Below, in pieces: positions 9,089 through 17,562 of a stretch of 64,000 nt of DNA. The stretch lies in assembly GCF_001684335.1 (NCBI RefSeq), contig NZ_LOIC01000082.1, positions 106,439 through 170,438 on the forward strand, in the 5' to 3' direction. Source of the stretch: Photorhabdus namnaonensis. GTDB lineage: Bacteria > Pseudomonadota > Gammaproteobacteria > Enterobacterales > Enterobacteriaceae. Numbering within the stretch: position 1 is the first letter of the stretch; every line of letters starts with the position of its first letter. The translations under genes and the position numbers were made by a program. A model generated the notes under the pieces. It had not been told where the DNA came from. It did no database searches and was given only the letters and a program-made list of their open reading frames with translations.

Positions 9089-9475
9089 TCAGAGTGCCTC
9101 AGCAAAAAATTGCTGATATTCATCCACTTTATAACCTAATAGGCAATCACCTTTTGCAGAAATTAATAGTGGACGTTTGATAATAGCGGGTTGCTCCAAC
9201 ATCAACGCTTTTGCCGCGTCAGCATTATTAATTGTCGCTCGTTGTTGATCGGTCAGTTTACGCCAGGTTGTACCTCGGGTGTTAATCAATGATTCCCAAC
9301 CAAGTTTGTCAATAAATGACTGCAAAAGTGTCGCGCTTAATCCATCAACACGATAATCATGAAACAGGTAAGTAATTTTCTGCTCTTCCAGCCAACGACG
9401 GGCTTTCTTTATCGTGTCACAATTCTTAATCCCATAGAGAGTAAAAGCGGGTTGAGAAGATTTATCCAACATCAT
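9089..9475 (-). CDS. yffB: ArsC/Spx-family protein YffB
   Basis: The 128-residue protein has the ArsC-like thioredoxin fold: [18 protein letters not shown] near residue 13-30, a VDGLS segment, then TTWRKL and IKRPLL near the C-terminus. The single active-site Cys in the KNCDT motif fits YffB (YfgD-like, glutathione-dependent reductase proposed). AAGGA lies upstream of ATG 9475. It leads the yffB-dapE-M15-ypfN operon, the same start as in E. coli. The physiological substrate is not known. Confidence 0.9.
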   Translation of the reverse strand: MMLDKSSQPAFTLYGIKNCDTIKKARRWLEEQKITYLFHDYRVDGLSATLLQSFIDKLGWESLINTRGTTWRKLTDQQRATINNADAAKALMLEQPAIIKRPLLISAKGDCLLGYKVDEYQQFFAEAL

Positions 9476-9637
9476 TTAACAGATCCTTAAAGAAAATTTA
9501 AATACTTAAGCATAATGCTGGAAAATGCGAGTTTTATCCAGATGATATCCTGATTTTTATTACCGGGAGATACCAAGACAGGGGACTCAATTTTGCTGGC
9601 TTGTTTCATAAGGGATATTTGCTACATAATAACGATA

Positions 9638-9675
9638 AGAGCCGATCCTCGGTAATAAGCTCAAGGAACGGCTCG
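9638..9675 (-). terminator. Hairpin downstream of narP
   Basis: GAGCCG (9639-9644) and CGGCTC (9669-9674) can pair just past the narP stop, with a further GAG/CTC stretch in the loop. The T-run is weak. Confidence 0.4.
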
Positions 9676-9684
9676 GGGGAAGTA

Positions 9685-10320
9685 TTAGGCTACTCCGTTT
9701 TTCCTATGTTGCAAATACATGATTGTCGCAGCCAGGCGGGAACGTACATTCAGTTTTTTTAATAAGTTTCTGATGTGTACCTTCACTGTCTCTTCAGAAA
9801 TAAATAGGACATCAGCAACTTCCTTATTAGTCATGCCACTGGAAACTTCTTTTAATACATCTAACTCACGTTTAGTCAATTCAGATAAAGGATCAACATG
9901 TTTATGACGGTTAGCGAGATGTTGGTATATTCTTTCGCTAAATACAGTTTGTCCACGAGCAGCGTGGCGAATACTGCTTAATAACGAATCTAAATCGCTA
10001 TCTTTAAGTAAGTAACCATTGGCTCCAGCGTCAATAGCGGCGTAAACATCATTTCGATCATCTGAAACGGATAATACCAGTACATAGGAATTGATCCCTT
10101 TTCTACGGATAGATTTAATTGTGTCCACGCCTGAAAGACCATTCATATTGAGATCTATCATAATGACATCAGGTTTCAGCTTGCATGCAATATTTATTGC
10201 TTCTTCACCATTGTCAGCTTCCGCTGTCACGGTAAGTGCTCGATCGAGCTCTACAATCTGTTTCAAGCCATGGCGAATGAGAGGGTGGTCATCAACTATC
10301 ATCACTGAATGGTTATACAT
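9685..10320 (-). CDS. narP: NarL/FixJ-family response regulator, NarP-like
   Basis: The 211-residue regulator has an N-terminal receiver domain (MIVDDHPLIRHG; phosphoacceptor Asp in VIMIDLNMNG near residue 57; Lys in YLLKDSD near 107) and a C-terminal LuxR-type helix-turn-helix (LTKRELDVLKEVSSGMTNKEVA, ETVKVHIRNLLKKLNVRSR). The closest family member I recognise is NarP, which controls nitrate and nitrite respiration genes with NarQ. No sensor kinase is adjacent. GGGAGAAGGAAA precedes the ATG. Paralogous NarL remains a possible alternative name. Confidence 0.85.
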   Translation of the reverse strand: MYNHSVMIVDDHPLIRHGLKQIVELDRALTVTAEADNGEEAINIACKLKPDVIMIDLNMNGLSGVDTIKSIRRKGINSYVLVLSVSDDRNDVYAAIDAGANGYLLKDSDLDSLLSSIRHAARGQTVFSERIYQHLANRHKHVDPLSELTKRELDVLKEVSSGMTNKEVADVLFISEETVKVHIRNLLKKLNVRSRLAATIMYLQHRKNGVA

Positions 10321-10909
10321 TTTCCTTCTCCCTTAATAAGTAAAGCCACGAAACGCAGACTTTGAATTTGATTAAAAGGCAGTAATGAATGGGTCTGCCA
10401 TAAATTAAATTGCTATGAAAAAATTTTACCAAAACCGATTGATTTACAGAATTGATAGCTCTGTAAGTCCAGAAAGCACATCCTGATATAAAAATATAAA
10501 TAGCGCAAATTAGTTTGATAAGTAAAAAAAGAAGATGAGTAATTTTCACAAAAAATACATAACTTCCTTCCTTAAAATAATGTTAAAAATCAATAAATTA
10601 AATTTGTGATTATTAGATTTGTTTTCTTTTATAAAATTTATTTTAATTGAATTTATATTGAGAGTTTTTTCATGTGATAATTATTTTAGTTATTATAACT
10701 TCAATGATATTATATAAATGGTAATGTTTCTTTCTTTATTTTCCTATATAAAGTAGGGGTATGAGGGTAAATTGGGTAGTGTTTTTTATGAGCGAAAAAG
10801 TGCTACTTTATTGATAAGGCGCTGTCAATGTTATGATTTGACACACAGTACCGATTATACTGCTCCTGCTCTTACTCCAGATTGTAGATTGTATATAAAG
10901 GATCCGACG
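10321..10909. other. AT-rich divergent region narP / maeB
   Basis: This 589-bp stretch is very AT-rich and lies between the divergent narP and maeB genes, so it should carry both promoters. Open frames on both strands here are short, low-complexity and have no recognisable family. I identify no specific operator. Confidence 0.5.
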
Positions 10910-13189
10910 ATGGATGAAAAATTAAAACAGAGTGCATTGGATTTTCACCAGTTTCCACAACCAGGGAAAATCACGATTACTCCAACTAAGCCTCTGACAA
11001 CTCAGCGAGATTTAGCTTTAGCTTATTCACCAGGTGTTGCTGCGCCTTGCCTGGAAATTGCAGAAGATCCATTAGCTGCTTACAAATATACGGCGCGTGG
11101 CAATCTTGTGGCTGTGATATCTAATGGTAGTGCGGTCTTAGGATTGGGGAATATTGGCGCACTGGCAGGTAAGCCAGTGATGGAAGGAAAAGGTGTCCTG
11201 TTTAAAAAATTCTCAGGTATTGATGTATTTGATATTGAAGTCGATGAGTCTGATCCTGATAAATTGATTGATATCATTGCGGCGCTGGAGCCGACATTTG
11301 GGGGAATTAACCTCGAAGATATTAAAGCACCGGAGTGTTTCTATATTGAGAAAAAACTTCGGGAAAAAATGAACATTCCGGTATTCCATGATGACCAGCA
11401 TGGCACAGCGATAATTTGTACCGCTGCTGTTTTGAATGGCTTGCGGATTATGAAAAAAGAGATTTCAGCGGTTCGCTTAGTTGTTTCTGGCGCCGGTGCT
11501 GCCTCAATTGCCTGTATGAACTTGCTGGTCGCGCTTGGGTTGCAACGCAAGAATATTGTGGTATGCGATTCTAAAGGGGTGATTTATCGCGGTCGCGATA
11601 AAAATATGGAAGAGACTAAAGCTGCTTATGCGATTGAAGACAATGGCAGCCGCACATTAGGTGATGTTATCCCAGGCGCGGATATTTTCCTCGGATGTTC
11701 CGGCCCGGGCGTGTTGACTCAGGACATGGTGAAAACGATGGCCAAAGATCCACTCATCATGGCATTAGCAAACCCTGAACCGGAAATTTTGCCGCCATTG
11801 GCGAAACAAGTTCGCCCTGATGCCATCATTTGTACCGGCCGTTCTGATTATCCGAATCAGGTTAATAATGTGCTCTGTTTCCCGTTTATTTTCCGTGGCG
11901 CGCTGGATGTTGGCGCAACAACCATTAACGAGGAGATGAAGCTTGCTTGTGTTCATGCGATTGCTGATTTAGCGCTGGCGGAACAGAGCGAAGAAGTGGC
12001 TTCCGCTTATGATGATCAGGATCTGTTTTTTGGTCCAGAATATATTATTCCTAAACCATTTGATCCGCGTCTGATTGTGAAAATTGCCCCGGCAGTTGCC
12101 AAAGCGGCAATGGATTCCGGCGTGGCAACCCGTCCGATTAAAGACTTTGGCGCGTATATCGAGAAACTGAATGAGTTTGTCTATAAAACAAACTTGTTTA
12201 TGAAACCTATTTTTTCTCAGGCTAAGAAAGCGAAAAAGCGTATCGTTTTGGCCGAAGGGGAAGAAGTACGTGTATTGCATGCGACTCAGGAATTGATCTC
12301 TCTTGGGCTGGCTTACCCGATTCTAATTGGTCGCCCTAGTGTTATCGAAATGCGTATTCAGAAACTGGGATTGCATATTGAAGCGGGTAAAGATTTTGAA
12401 GTCGTTAATAATGAGAATGATCCGCGCTTCAAAAAATACTGGCAGGAATACCATAATATTATGAAACGTCGAGGTGTTTCTGCTGAACAAGCTCGCCGGG
12501 CGGTTATTGGTAATCCAACCCTGATTGGGGCGATTATGGTATTGCGTGGTGAAGCTGATGGTCTGATTTGCGGCACCGTTGGCAGTTACAGTGAACATTA
12601 CGATGTCGTGAGAAATGTATTTGGTTTCCGTGATGGGGTTCATACTGCCGGTGCGATGAATGCGCTGATGTTGCCAAGCGGTAATACGTTTATTGCGGAT
12701 ACTTATGTCAATAATGATCCAACGCCTGAGCAATTGGCCGAGATTACCCTTATGGCGGCAGAAACTATCCGCCGTTTCGGTATCGAACCAAAAGTTGCGC
12801 TGCTTTCTCATTCAAGTTTTGGCTCCACAGATTGCCTCTCAGCACAGAAGATGCGCCAGACGCTGGAGTTGGTGAATAAAATGTCGCCTTCACTCGAAAT
12901 TGATGGTGAAATGCACGGTGACGCTGCGTTGGTTGAAAGTATTCGCCGTGACATCATGCCTGATAGCCCATTGAAAGGGGCTGCCAATCTGTTAATTATG
13001 CCGAATATGGAATCTGCCCGTATCAGTTACAACTTGCTACGTGTCACCAGTTCTGAAGGCGTTACCGTTGGTCCAGTTCTGATGGGGGTCTCCAAACCGG
13101 TACACATTCTGACGCCAATCTCTTCTGTACGCCGTATCGTTAATATGGTCGCTCTGGCGGCGGTTGAAGCGCAAACTCATCCGCTGTAA
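10910..13189 (+). CDS. maeB: NADP-dependent malic enzyme MaeB
   Basis: MaeB oxidatively decarboxylates malate to pyruvate with NADP+. Starting at ATG 10910 (AAGGA 6-10 bases upstream) the protein is 759 residues, equal to E. coli MaeB. The N-terminal half is the malic enzyme ([29 protein letters not shown], the NADP-binding [22 protein letters not shown]). The C-terminal third, from about residue 430, is the phosphotransacetylase-like domain ([29 protein letters not shown]) that serves acetyl-CoA regulation rather than catalysis. An in-frame upstream extension to 10772 lacks conserved sequence. Confidence 0.96.
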   Translation: MDEKLKQSALDFHQFPQPGKITITPTKPLTTQRDLALAYSPGVAAPCLEIAEDPLAAYKYTARGNLVAVISNGSAVLGLGNIGALAGKPVMEGKGVLFKKFSGIDVFDIEVDESDPDKLIDIIAALEPTFGGINLEDIKAPECFYIEKKLREKMNIPVFHDDQHGTAIICTAAVLNGLRIMKKEISAVRLVVSGAGAASIACMNLLVALGLQRKNIVVCDSKGVIYRGRDKNMEETKAAYAIEDNGSRTLGDVIPGADIFLGCSGPGVLTQDMVKTMAKDPLIMALANPEPEILPPLAKQVRPDAIICTGRSDYPNQVNNVLCFPFIFRGALDVGATTINEEMKLACVHAIADLALAEQSEEVASAYDDQDLFFGPEYIIPKPFDPRLIVKIAPAVAKAAMDSGVATRPIKDFGAYIEKLNEFVYKTNLFMKPIFSQAKKAKKRIVLAEGEEVRVLHATQELISLGLAYPILIGRPSVIEMRIQKLGLHIEAGKDFEVVNNENDPRFKKYWQEYHNIMKRRGVSAEQARRAVIGNPTLIGAIMVLRGEADGLICGTVGSYSEHYDVVRNVFGFRDGVHTAGAMNALMLPSGNTFIADTYVNNDPTPEQLAEITLMAAETIRRFGIEPKVALLSHSSFGSTDCLSAQKMRQTLELVNKMSPSLEIDGEMHGDAALVESIRRDIMPDSPLKGAANLLIMPNMESARISYNLLRVTSSEGVTVGPVLMGVSKPVHILTPISSVRRIVNMVALAAVEAQTHPL

Positions 13190-13197
13190 CACCTATT

Positions 13198-13224
13198 GCC
13201 CCTGTTCCCTATACGGACAGGGGC
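13198..13224 (+). terminator. Rho-independent terminator of maeB
   Basis: GCCCCTGT (13198-13205) pairs with ACAGGGGC (13217-13224) and is followed by TGTTTGTTGT, 9 bp after the maeB stop. Confidence 0.75.
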
Positions 13225-13232
13225 TGTTTGTT

Positions 13233-13251
13233 GTAAACGATTCTTATTATC
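13233..13251 (+). promoter_or_regulatory. Fur-box-like site before the ChaN-like gene
   Basis: Read on the minus strand, 13251-13233 (GATAATAAGAATCGTTTAC) matches the 19-bp Fur consensus GATAATGATAATCATTATC at 14 positions. It lies between a possible -35 (TTGTAA, 13231) and -10 (TATGAT, 13254), where Fur would block RNA polymerase. This also argues that translation starts at 13288 and not at the ATG inside the promoter. Confidence 0.5.
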
Positions 13252-13287
13252 TATATGATGCGCAAAACATTAATATGGATAATGGAC

Positions 13288-14166
13288 ATGATGAAATTTC
13301 TCACGACTGTAAAATCTTTTCTGATTATCTGTGGTTTACTGATCTTATCTGGATGTGTATCTGTACATCAAAAACCAACTCTCCAAACGCTTTCATCGGA
13401 ACTGACTCAACAAGGGGCTATTATCGATCTTAAAACAGGTCACGCTCTGACCCCTGATGAATTGCTCAATCGACTGGCGCCACATCAGCGGATAGTGGTG
13501 GGTGAAAAACATGATAATCCCTATCATCATCAGATAGAGCTTTGGCTGGTTCAGCAACTTCCGCTCAAAAGAGAGCAGGGTTCGGTTCTGTTAGAGATGA
13601 TTAACCCTGATCAGCAGCAAAAAGTGAATAAAGTTAAGAGTTGGTTGCAAACTAAGCCTATTGTACGTGAAAGCCGCATCAAAGAGCTTCTTGCATGGCA
13701 AAAGGGATGGCCGTGGGAATTGTATGGCGGATTGGTCATGGAGCTGATATCTCAGCCTTATCCGTTGCTGTCTGCAAACTTGGATCGCAGTGAAATTAAA
13801 GCGGCTTACAGTAACCCTCCGCTCCTCCAGGGGAGTATTTCTGTTGCTGAAAATGTTAAAGCGCAGATTAAAGCGGTGATTGAAGATGTCCACGGTGGTG
13901 AAATAACGGAACAACAGTTATCTGCCATGACAACTATTCAGCAAATGCGGGATCGCAGAATGGCGGAACAGTTACTTAAAGCGCCGGTTCCCGCCACACT
14001 GATTGCGGGTGGATATCATGCAACGAAAGTAATGGGTGTTCCTCTGCATGTTAAAGAGCTATCGCCCCAAGAGGACCTTGTTGTGTTGATCATAGCCGAA
14101 AAAAGCAATGTACTGGATGACCAATATGCTGATTATGTCTGGTATACACCAGTAAAGAAACCATAG
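13288..14166 (+). CDS. ChaN-family haem-binding lipoprotein
   Basis: The protein (292 residues from ATG 13288) begins with a lipoprotein signal ending in LSGC, so Cys23 would be lipidated. The rest is the ChaN-like domain (DUF399): VVGEKHDNPYHHQIE near residue 72, SVLLEMINPDQQ, WPWELYGG and PATLIAGGYHATKVMGVPLHV near 245. Campylobacter ChaN is an iron-regulated haem-binding lipoprotein, and relatives accompany haem receptors. The Fur-like site upstream and the TonB/receptor genes downstream support a role in haem or iron uptake. Two ATGs at 13288 and 13291 are equivalent starts. Haem binding is inferred from the family. Confidence 0.8.
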   Translation: MMKFLTTVKSFLIICGLLILSGCVSVHQKPTLQTLSSELTQQGAIIDLKTGHALTPDELLNRLAPHQRIVVGEKHDNPYHHQIELWLVQQLPLKREQGSVLLEMINPDQQQKVNKVKSWLQTKPIVRESRIKELLAWQKGWPWELYGGLVMELISQPYPLLSANLDRSEIKAAYSNPPLLQGSISVAENVKAQIKAVIEDVHGGEITEQQLSAMTTIQQMRDRRMAEQLLKAPVPATLIAGGYHATKVMGVPLHVKELSPQEDLVVLIIAEKSNVLDDQYADYVWYTPVKKP

Positions 14167-14180
14167 ATATTTTAAACAAA

Positions 14181-14307
14181 TATCCCCGTTATCTTTCAAG
14201 TTGTCTCTTTGTTGGCTGCACTCGCTCACCCCGGTCACATAGTTAGCTATGCTCCCGGGGATTCACTCCTTTGCCGTCGCGATACATCTTGAAATCCATA
14301 GGGTATA
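14181..14307. repeat. ERIC element (IRU), 127 bp
   Basis: Full-length enterobacterial repetitive intergenic consensus. It starts TATCCCCGTTATCTTTCAAG, has the core CTCACCCCGGTCAC and GCTCCCGGGGATTCAC, and ends CTTGAAATCCATAGGGTATA. It lies between the ChaN-like gene and tonB. Confidence 0.93.
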
Positions 14308-14400
14308 GTGGTCTTTTCCCTTATATAAAGGGCTTTGGCACAAGGATGTGCTCAAGTTAACGATACATGTAAAAATAATTTTCATTGGTATATGAAATTA

Positions 14401-14422
14401 ATTATCATTACCAAATGATAAT
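14401..14422 (+). promoter_or_regulatory. Fur-box-like palindrome before tonB paralogue
   Basis: ATTATCATT (14401-14409) and AATGATAAT (14414-14422) form a perfect inverted repeat around ACCA, made of Fur hexamer-like units. It ends 21 bp before the tonB ATG, so Fe-Fur would cover the promoter. This predicts iron repression of the tonB-protease-receptor genes. Confidence 0.75.
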
Positions 14423-14443
14423 TAAAATGATGCGCTATAACTT

Positions 14444-15244
14444 ATGTTGACGCTGACACACCCGGCTTTTCAAACGGGTCATTTTAAAAAAGGACTCGTT
14501 TCCGCTATTGCTGCTCACCTCATTTTGGCGGGCTGGATTATCTACCAGCCAGAAGACATTGCCGTTGATGAACTGATGCCACCGCCGGCGGTGATGATGG
14601 AGCTTTCATTATTGACAGAAGCGACGCATCAGGTACACAAACAACCTATTGGTATTGAACAGCAACTTTCTGTTGCCAGCCGACAGCAGGAAAGTGAGGT
14701 TAATGAGATTAAAACGCCTGAGCTTATGAAAGATGAACAGGCGCAGATTCTGGTACATAAACCTAAAAAACAGGAAAAGCGCCATGAAGAGCTTAAAAAG
14801 ACGCCACTGGTGAAGCGCCAGCAGGTAGAAGAACAAGAGAGTGAAAAATCTCAAAATAATGCGGCTATGGCAAGCAGTACGGCCACTTCGACTAATCTGA
14901 CTTCGCGGGTTGCCGCTGCTTATGACAGTGATTCAAAAGCGGTTGCGGACGCAGACGCGTTATGGCGAGCGGAAGTTATCGGGCATTTAAATCGGTATAA
15001 ACGTTATCCAGAGGATGCACAGAGAAGAAACCGCACCGGTCGGCCTACAGTCAGATTCACGATTGATAAACAGGGCTATGTTACTCACAGTGACTTAGTT
15101 CGTCGTTCTGGAACCCATTCTTTAGACAGGGAAGCGAAGCAAGTTCTGGCAAGGGCGCAGCCGTTGCCAGCTCCCCCCGATACCGTTTTAAACGGTAATG
15201 AAATTACGATAGAACTTCCAATTGATTTTAGTTTAGTTAATTAA
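14444..15244 (+). CDS. TonB-like energy transducer (paralogue)
   Basis: TonB couples the inner-membrane proton gradient, through ExbB/ExbD, to outer-membrane receptors. The 266-residue protein has an uncleaved N-terminal membrane helix at residues 17-34 with the SAxxH motif (SAIAAHLILAG) that contacts ExbBD. A long Lys/Glu/Gln-rich spacer follows at residues 60-160. The C-terminal TonB domain (about 172-266) has YKRYPEDAQRR, GRPTVRFTID and RSGTHSLDREA. The spacer lacks the Pro-Glu/Pro-Lys repeats of housekeeping TonB, which suggests a dedicated paralogue like HasB. It is followed after 29 bp by the oligopeptidase B gene and is preceded by a Fur-like site; no exbBD is nearby. Confidence 0.88.
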   Translation: MLTLTHPAFQTGHFKKGLVSAIAAHLILAGWIIYQPEDIAVDELMPPPAVMMELSLLTEATHQVHKQPIGIEQQLSVASRQQESEVNEIKTPELMKDEQAQILVHKPKKQEKRHEELKKTPLVKRQQVEEQESEKSQNNAAMASSTATSTNLTSRVAAAYDSDSKAVADADALWRAEVIGHLNRYKRYPEDAQRRNRTGRPTVRFTIDKQGYVTHSDLVRRSGTHSLDREAKQVLARAQPLPAPPDTVLNGNEITIELPIDFSLVN

Positions 15245-15273
15245 TACTTTTGAAAGACTTAAGGACAGCATAT

Positions 15274-17433
15274 ATGTTAAGGCAGCAAGCGCGGTTTGCC
15301 CTGAAAACTAAAGGGCTGTTATTGATATTTTTATTGAGCGGTTGGTTGAATTCCGCCGCCGCAGAGGAAGAAATTATGCCGCTAAAGGCGATGAAGCAAC
15401 CACACCATATAACTATTCACGGTGATACTCGTATAGATGATTATTACTGGATGCGGGATGATACTCGTGAGGATAAAAAAGTCATTGATTATCTGACAGC
15501 CGAAAATAAATATACCGAACAGGTGTTAAAACCCGGTGAATCATTGCGGGATACGTTATACGAAGAGATGGTTGGCAGGATGAAGCAGGATGATCAATCA
15601 GTACCCTATACTTATAATGGGTATATTTATCGGACAACCTATGAAACTGGCAAAGATTTCCCGATTTATCAGCGTAAACCTGTTGATGGCTCATCAGATT
15701 GGCAGGTGCTGGTCGATGGTAATGAGAGAGCCAAAGGGCATGAATATTATCAATTGAGTAATTTTGCGATTACTCCGGATAATAAACGTATCGCGATTGC
15801 TGAAGACACGCAAGGGCGCCGCAATTATCAGATCTCTTTTAAAGATATTGCTGACAAACAGTGGAATAACGATGTAATAAACAATACTTCTGGTAATATT
15901 GTTTGGGCGAATGATAACAATACGTTGTTTTATGTGCGCAAGCATTCACAAACGTTATTGCCATATCAGGTATTTCGTCATCAATATGGTACCAATACCA
16001 GCGAAGATCAGAAGATATATCAGGAAGAAGATGAGCGTTTTTATTTAAGCATGTCTAAAAGCACTTCCCGTGATTATATTATGTTATCGATAACCAGTAA
16101 TTCGACTTCTGAATACTTGTTGATTGACGCAAATAAGCCACAAGCTGAACTTCAACTCTTTTCTCCTCGTCAAGAAGGCCGAGAGTATTATATTGACCAT
16201 TTCCGCGATCATTTCTACATCCGTTCAAATCATGAGAATGAAACTTATGGACTTTATCAGACGGCCGCCATCAATACACCGTGGAAAATAGTCATTGCTC
16301 CGCAGCAGGATAGTGATCTTGAAGATTTCGATCTGTTTAATGACTGGTTAGTCGTACAGGAACGAACAAAAGGATTACCGACAATTCGTCAAATTAATTG
16401 GCAGACACAGCAAGAAAAACAGATTAAGTTCGATGATCCAAGTTATATGGCATGGATTGACTACAACCCTGAACCTAATACTGATTTTGTCCGTTATGGT
16501 TATTCATCCATGACGACACCAAGTTCAACATTCCAGTGGAATATGAAAACAGGTGAGCGGGAATTATTGAAGCAGCAGGAAGTAAAAGGTTTTGATAAAC
16601 ATCAGTATGAGAGCGAGCGTATTTGGGTGAAGGCTCGTGATGGCGTTGAAGTGCCGGTATCTCTGGTGTATCGCAAGTCCCTATTTAAAAAAGGCCATAA
16701 TCCAATACTGATTTATGGATATGGGGCTTATGGTATCAGCATGGACCCTTCTTTTAGTTCACCACGATTGAGTTTATTAGATCGGGGCTTTGTTTACGCC
16801 TTGGTGCATGTACGTGGTGGCGGTGAATTGGGTAAAAAATGGTATTTGCAAGGTAAAGTCGAAAATAAAATGAATAGTTTTAATGACTTTATCGATGTGA
16901 CTAAAGCACTGATTGCTCAGAAATATGGTGACAGTAAACGTGTTTATGCGATGGGAGGGAGTGCTGGTGGTTTGCTGATGGGCGCTGTGATTAATCAGGC
17001 ACCGGAATTATATCGCGGGGTGGTTGCTCAAGTTCCATTTGTCGATGCCGTAACAACCATGCTTGATCCTTCTATTCCTCTGACAGTTGGAGAATATGAG
17101 GAGTGGGGTAACCCTGAAAATAAAGAGGATTATTTCCGAATTAAATCATATAGTCCGTATGACAATATAAAACACCAACGTTATCCAAATCTATTGGTGA
17201 CGAGTGGGTTTTATGATTCCCAAGTGCAATATTGGGAACCGACTAAATGGGTGGCAAAATTACGGGATATGAAGGAAGGTAACTCTATTCTGTTATTAGA
17301 AACCAATATGAGCGCCGGGCATGGTGGTAAGTCAGGTCGATTTAATCGATTAAAAGATACTGCAATGGATTACAGTTTTATTTTGATGCTGGATGATGCT
17401 AAAAAGTATTTTCCGCAATTAAAAGATAACTGA
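15274..17433 (+). CDS. ptrB: Oligopeptidase B (protease II, S9A) with a signal peptide
   Basis: Oligopeptidase B is a prolyl-oligopeptidase-family serine peptidase that cuts small peptides after Arg or Lys. The body matches E. coli PtrB: IHGDTRIDDYYWMRDDTR near residue 48, the propeller in the middle, GGSAGG with the catalytic Ser near 568, the Asp in GFYDSQVQYWEP near 650, and the His in AGHGGKSGRF near 685. E. coli PtrB is cytosolic and 686 residues. This product is 719 residues, because a classic signal peptide precedes the domain: MLRQQARFALKTKG, a hydrophobic core, then a likely cut after NSAAA. The ATG at 15274 has AAGGA about 9 bases upstream; a TTG at 15250 is less likely. It sits between tonB and the receptor, suggesting periplasmic work in uptake. 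Confidence 0.9.
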   Translation: MLRQQARFALKTKGLLLIFLLSGWLNSAAAEEEIMPLKAMKQPHHITIHGDTRIDDYYWMRDDTREDKKVIDYLTAENKYTEQVLKPGESLRDTLYEEMVGRMKQDDQSVPYTYNGYIYRTTYETGKDFPIYQRKPVDGSSDWQVLVDGNERAKGHEYYQLSNFAITPDNKRIAIAEDTQGRRNYQISFKDIADKQWNNDVINNTSGNIVWANDNNTLFYVRKHSQTLLPYQVFRHQYGTNTSEDQKIYQEEDERFYLSMSKSTSRDYIMLSITSNSTSEYLLIDANKPQAELQLFSPRQEGREYYIDHFRDHFYIRSNHENETYGLYQTAAINTPWKIVIAPQQDSDLEDFDLFNDWLVVQERTKGLPTIRQINWQTQQEKQIKFDDPSYMAWIDYNPEPNTDFVRYGYSSMTTPSSTFQWNMKTGERELLKQQEVKGFDKHQYESERIWVKARDGVEVPVSLVYRKSLFKKGHNPILIYGYGAYGISMDPSFSSPRLSLLDRGFVYALVHVRGGGELGKKWYLQGKVENKMNSFNDFIDVTKALIAQKYGDSKRVYAMGGSAGGLLMGAVINQAPELYRGVVAQVPFVDAVTTMLDPSIPLTVGEYEEWGNPENKEDYFRIKSYSPYDNIKHQRYPNLLVTSGFYDSQVQYWEPTKWVAKLRDMKEGNSILLLETNMSAGHGGKSGRFNRLKDTAMDYSFILMLDDAKKYFPQLKDN

Positions 17434-17468
17434 AATAAATTATAAATAATATAAATTTGTTATTCGAA

Positions 17469-17492
17469 GCACTGATAATAATTTATCAGTGC
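17469..17492 (+). terminator. Perfect hairpin between ptrB and the receptor gene
   Basis: GCACTGATAA and TTATCAGTGC form a 10-bp perfect stem with loop TAAT, 36 bp after ptrB. No uninterrupted T-run follows, so it may be an attenuator or an RNA-stability hairpin rather than a full terminator. Confidence 0.5.
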
Positions 17493-17562
17493 TAAATATT
17501 CTTATTCTCTAAAAACTGATGTGTGAGCAAATATTGATTTATATGCATTTAGGATAATTGAA

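Noticed and set aside
10313..10549. 78-residue minus-strand hydrophobic ORF upstream of narP
   Set aside because: It overlaps the narP start, has low-complexity composition from AT-rich DNA and no recognisable family.
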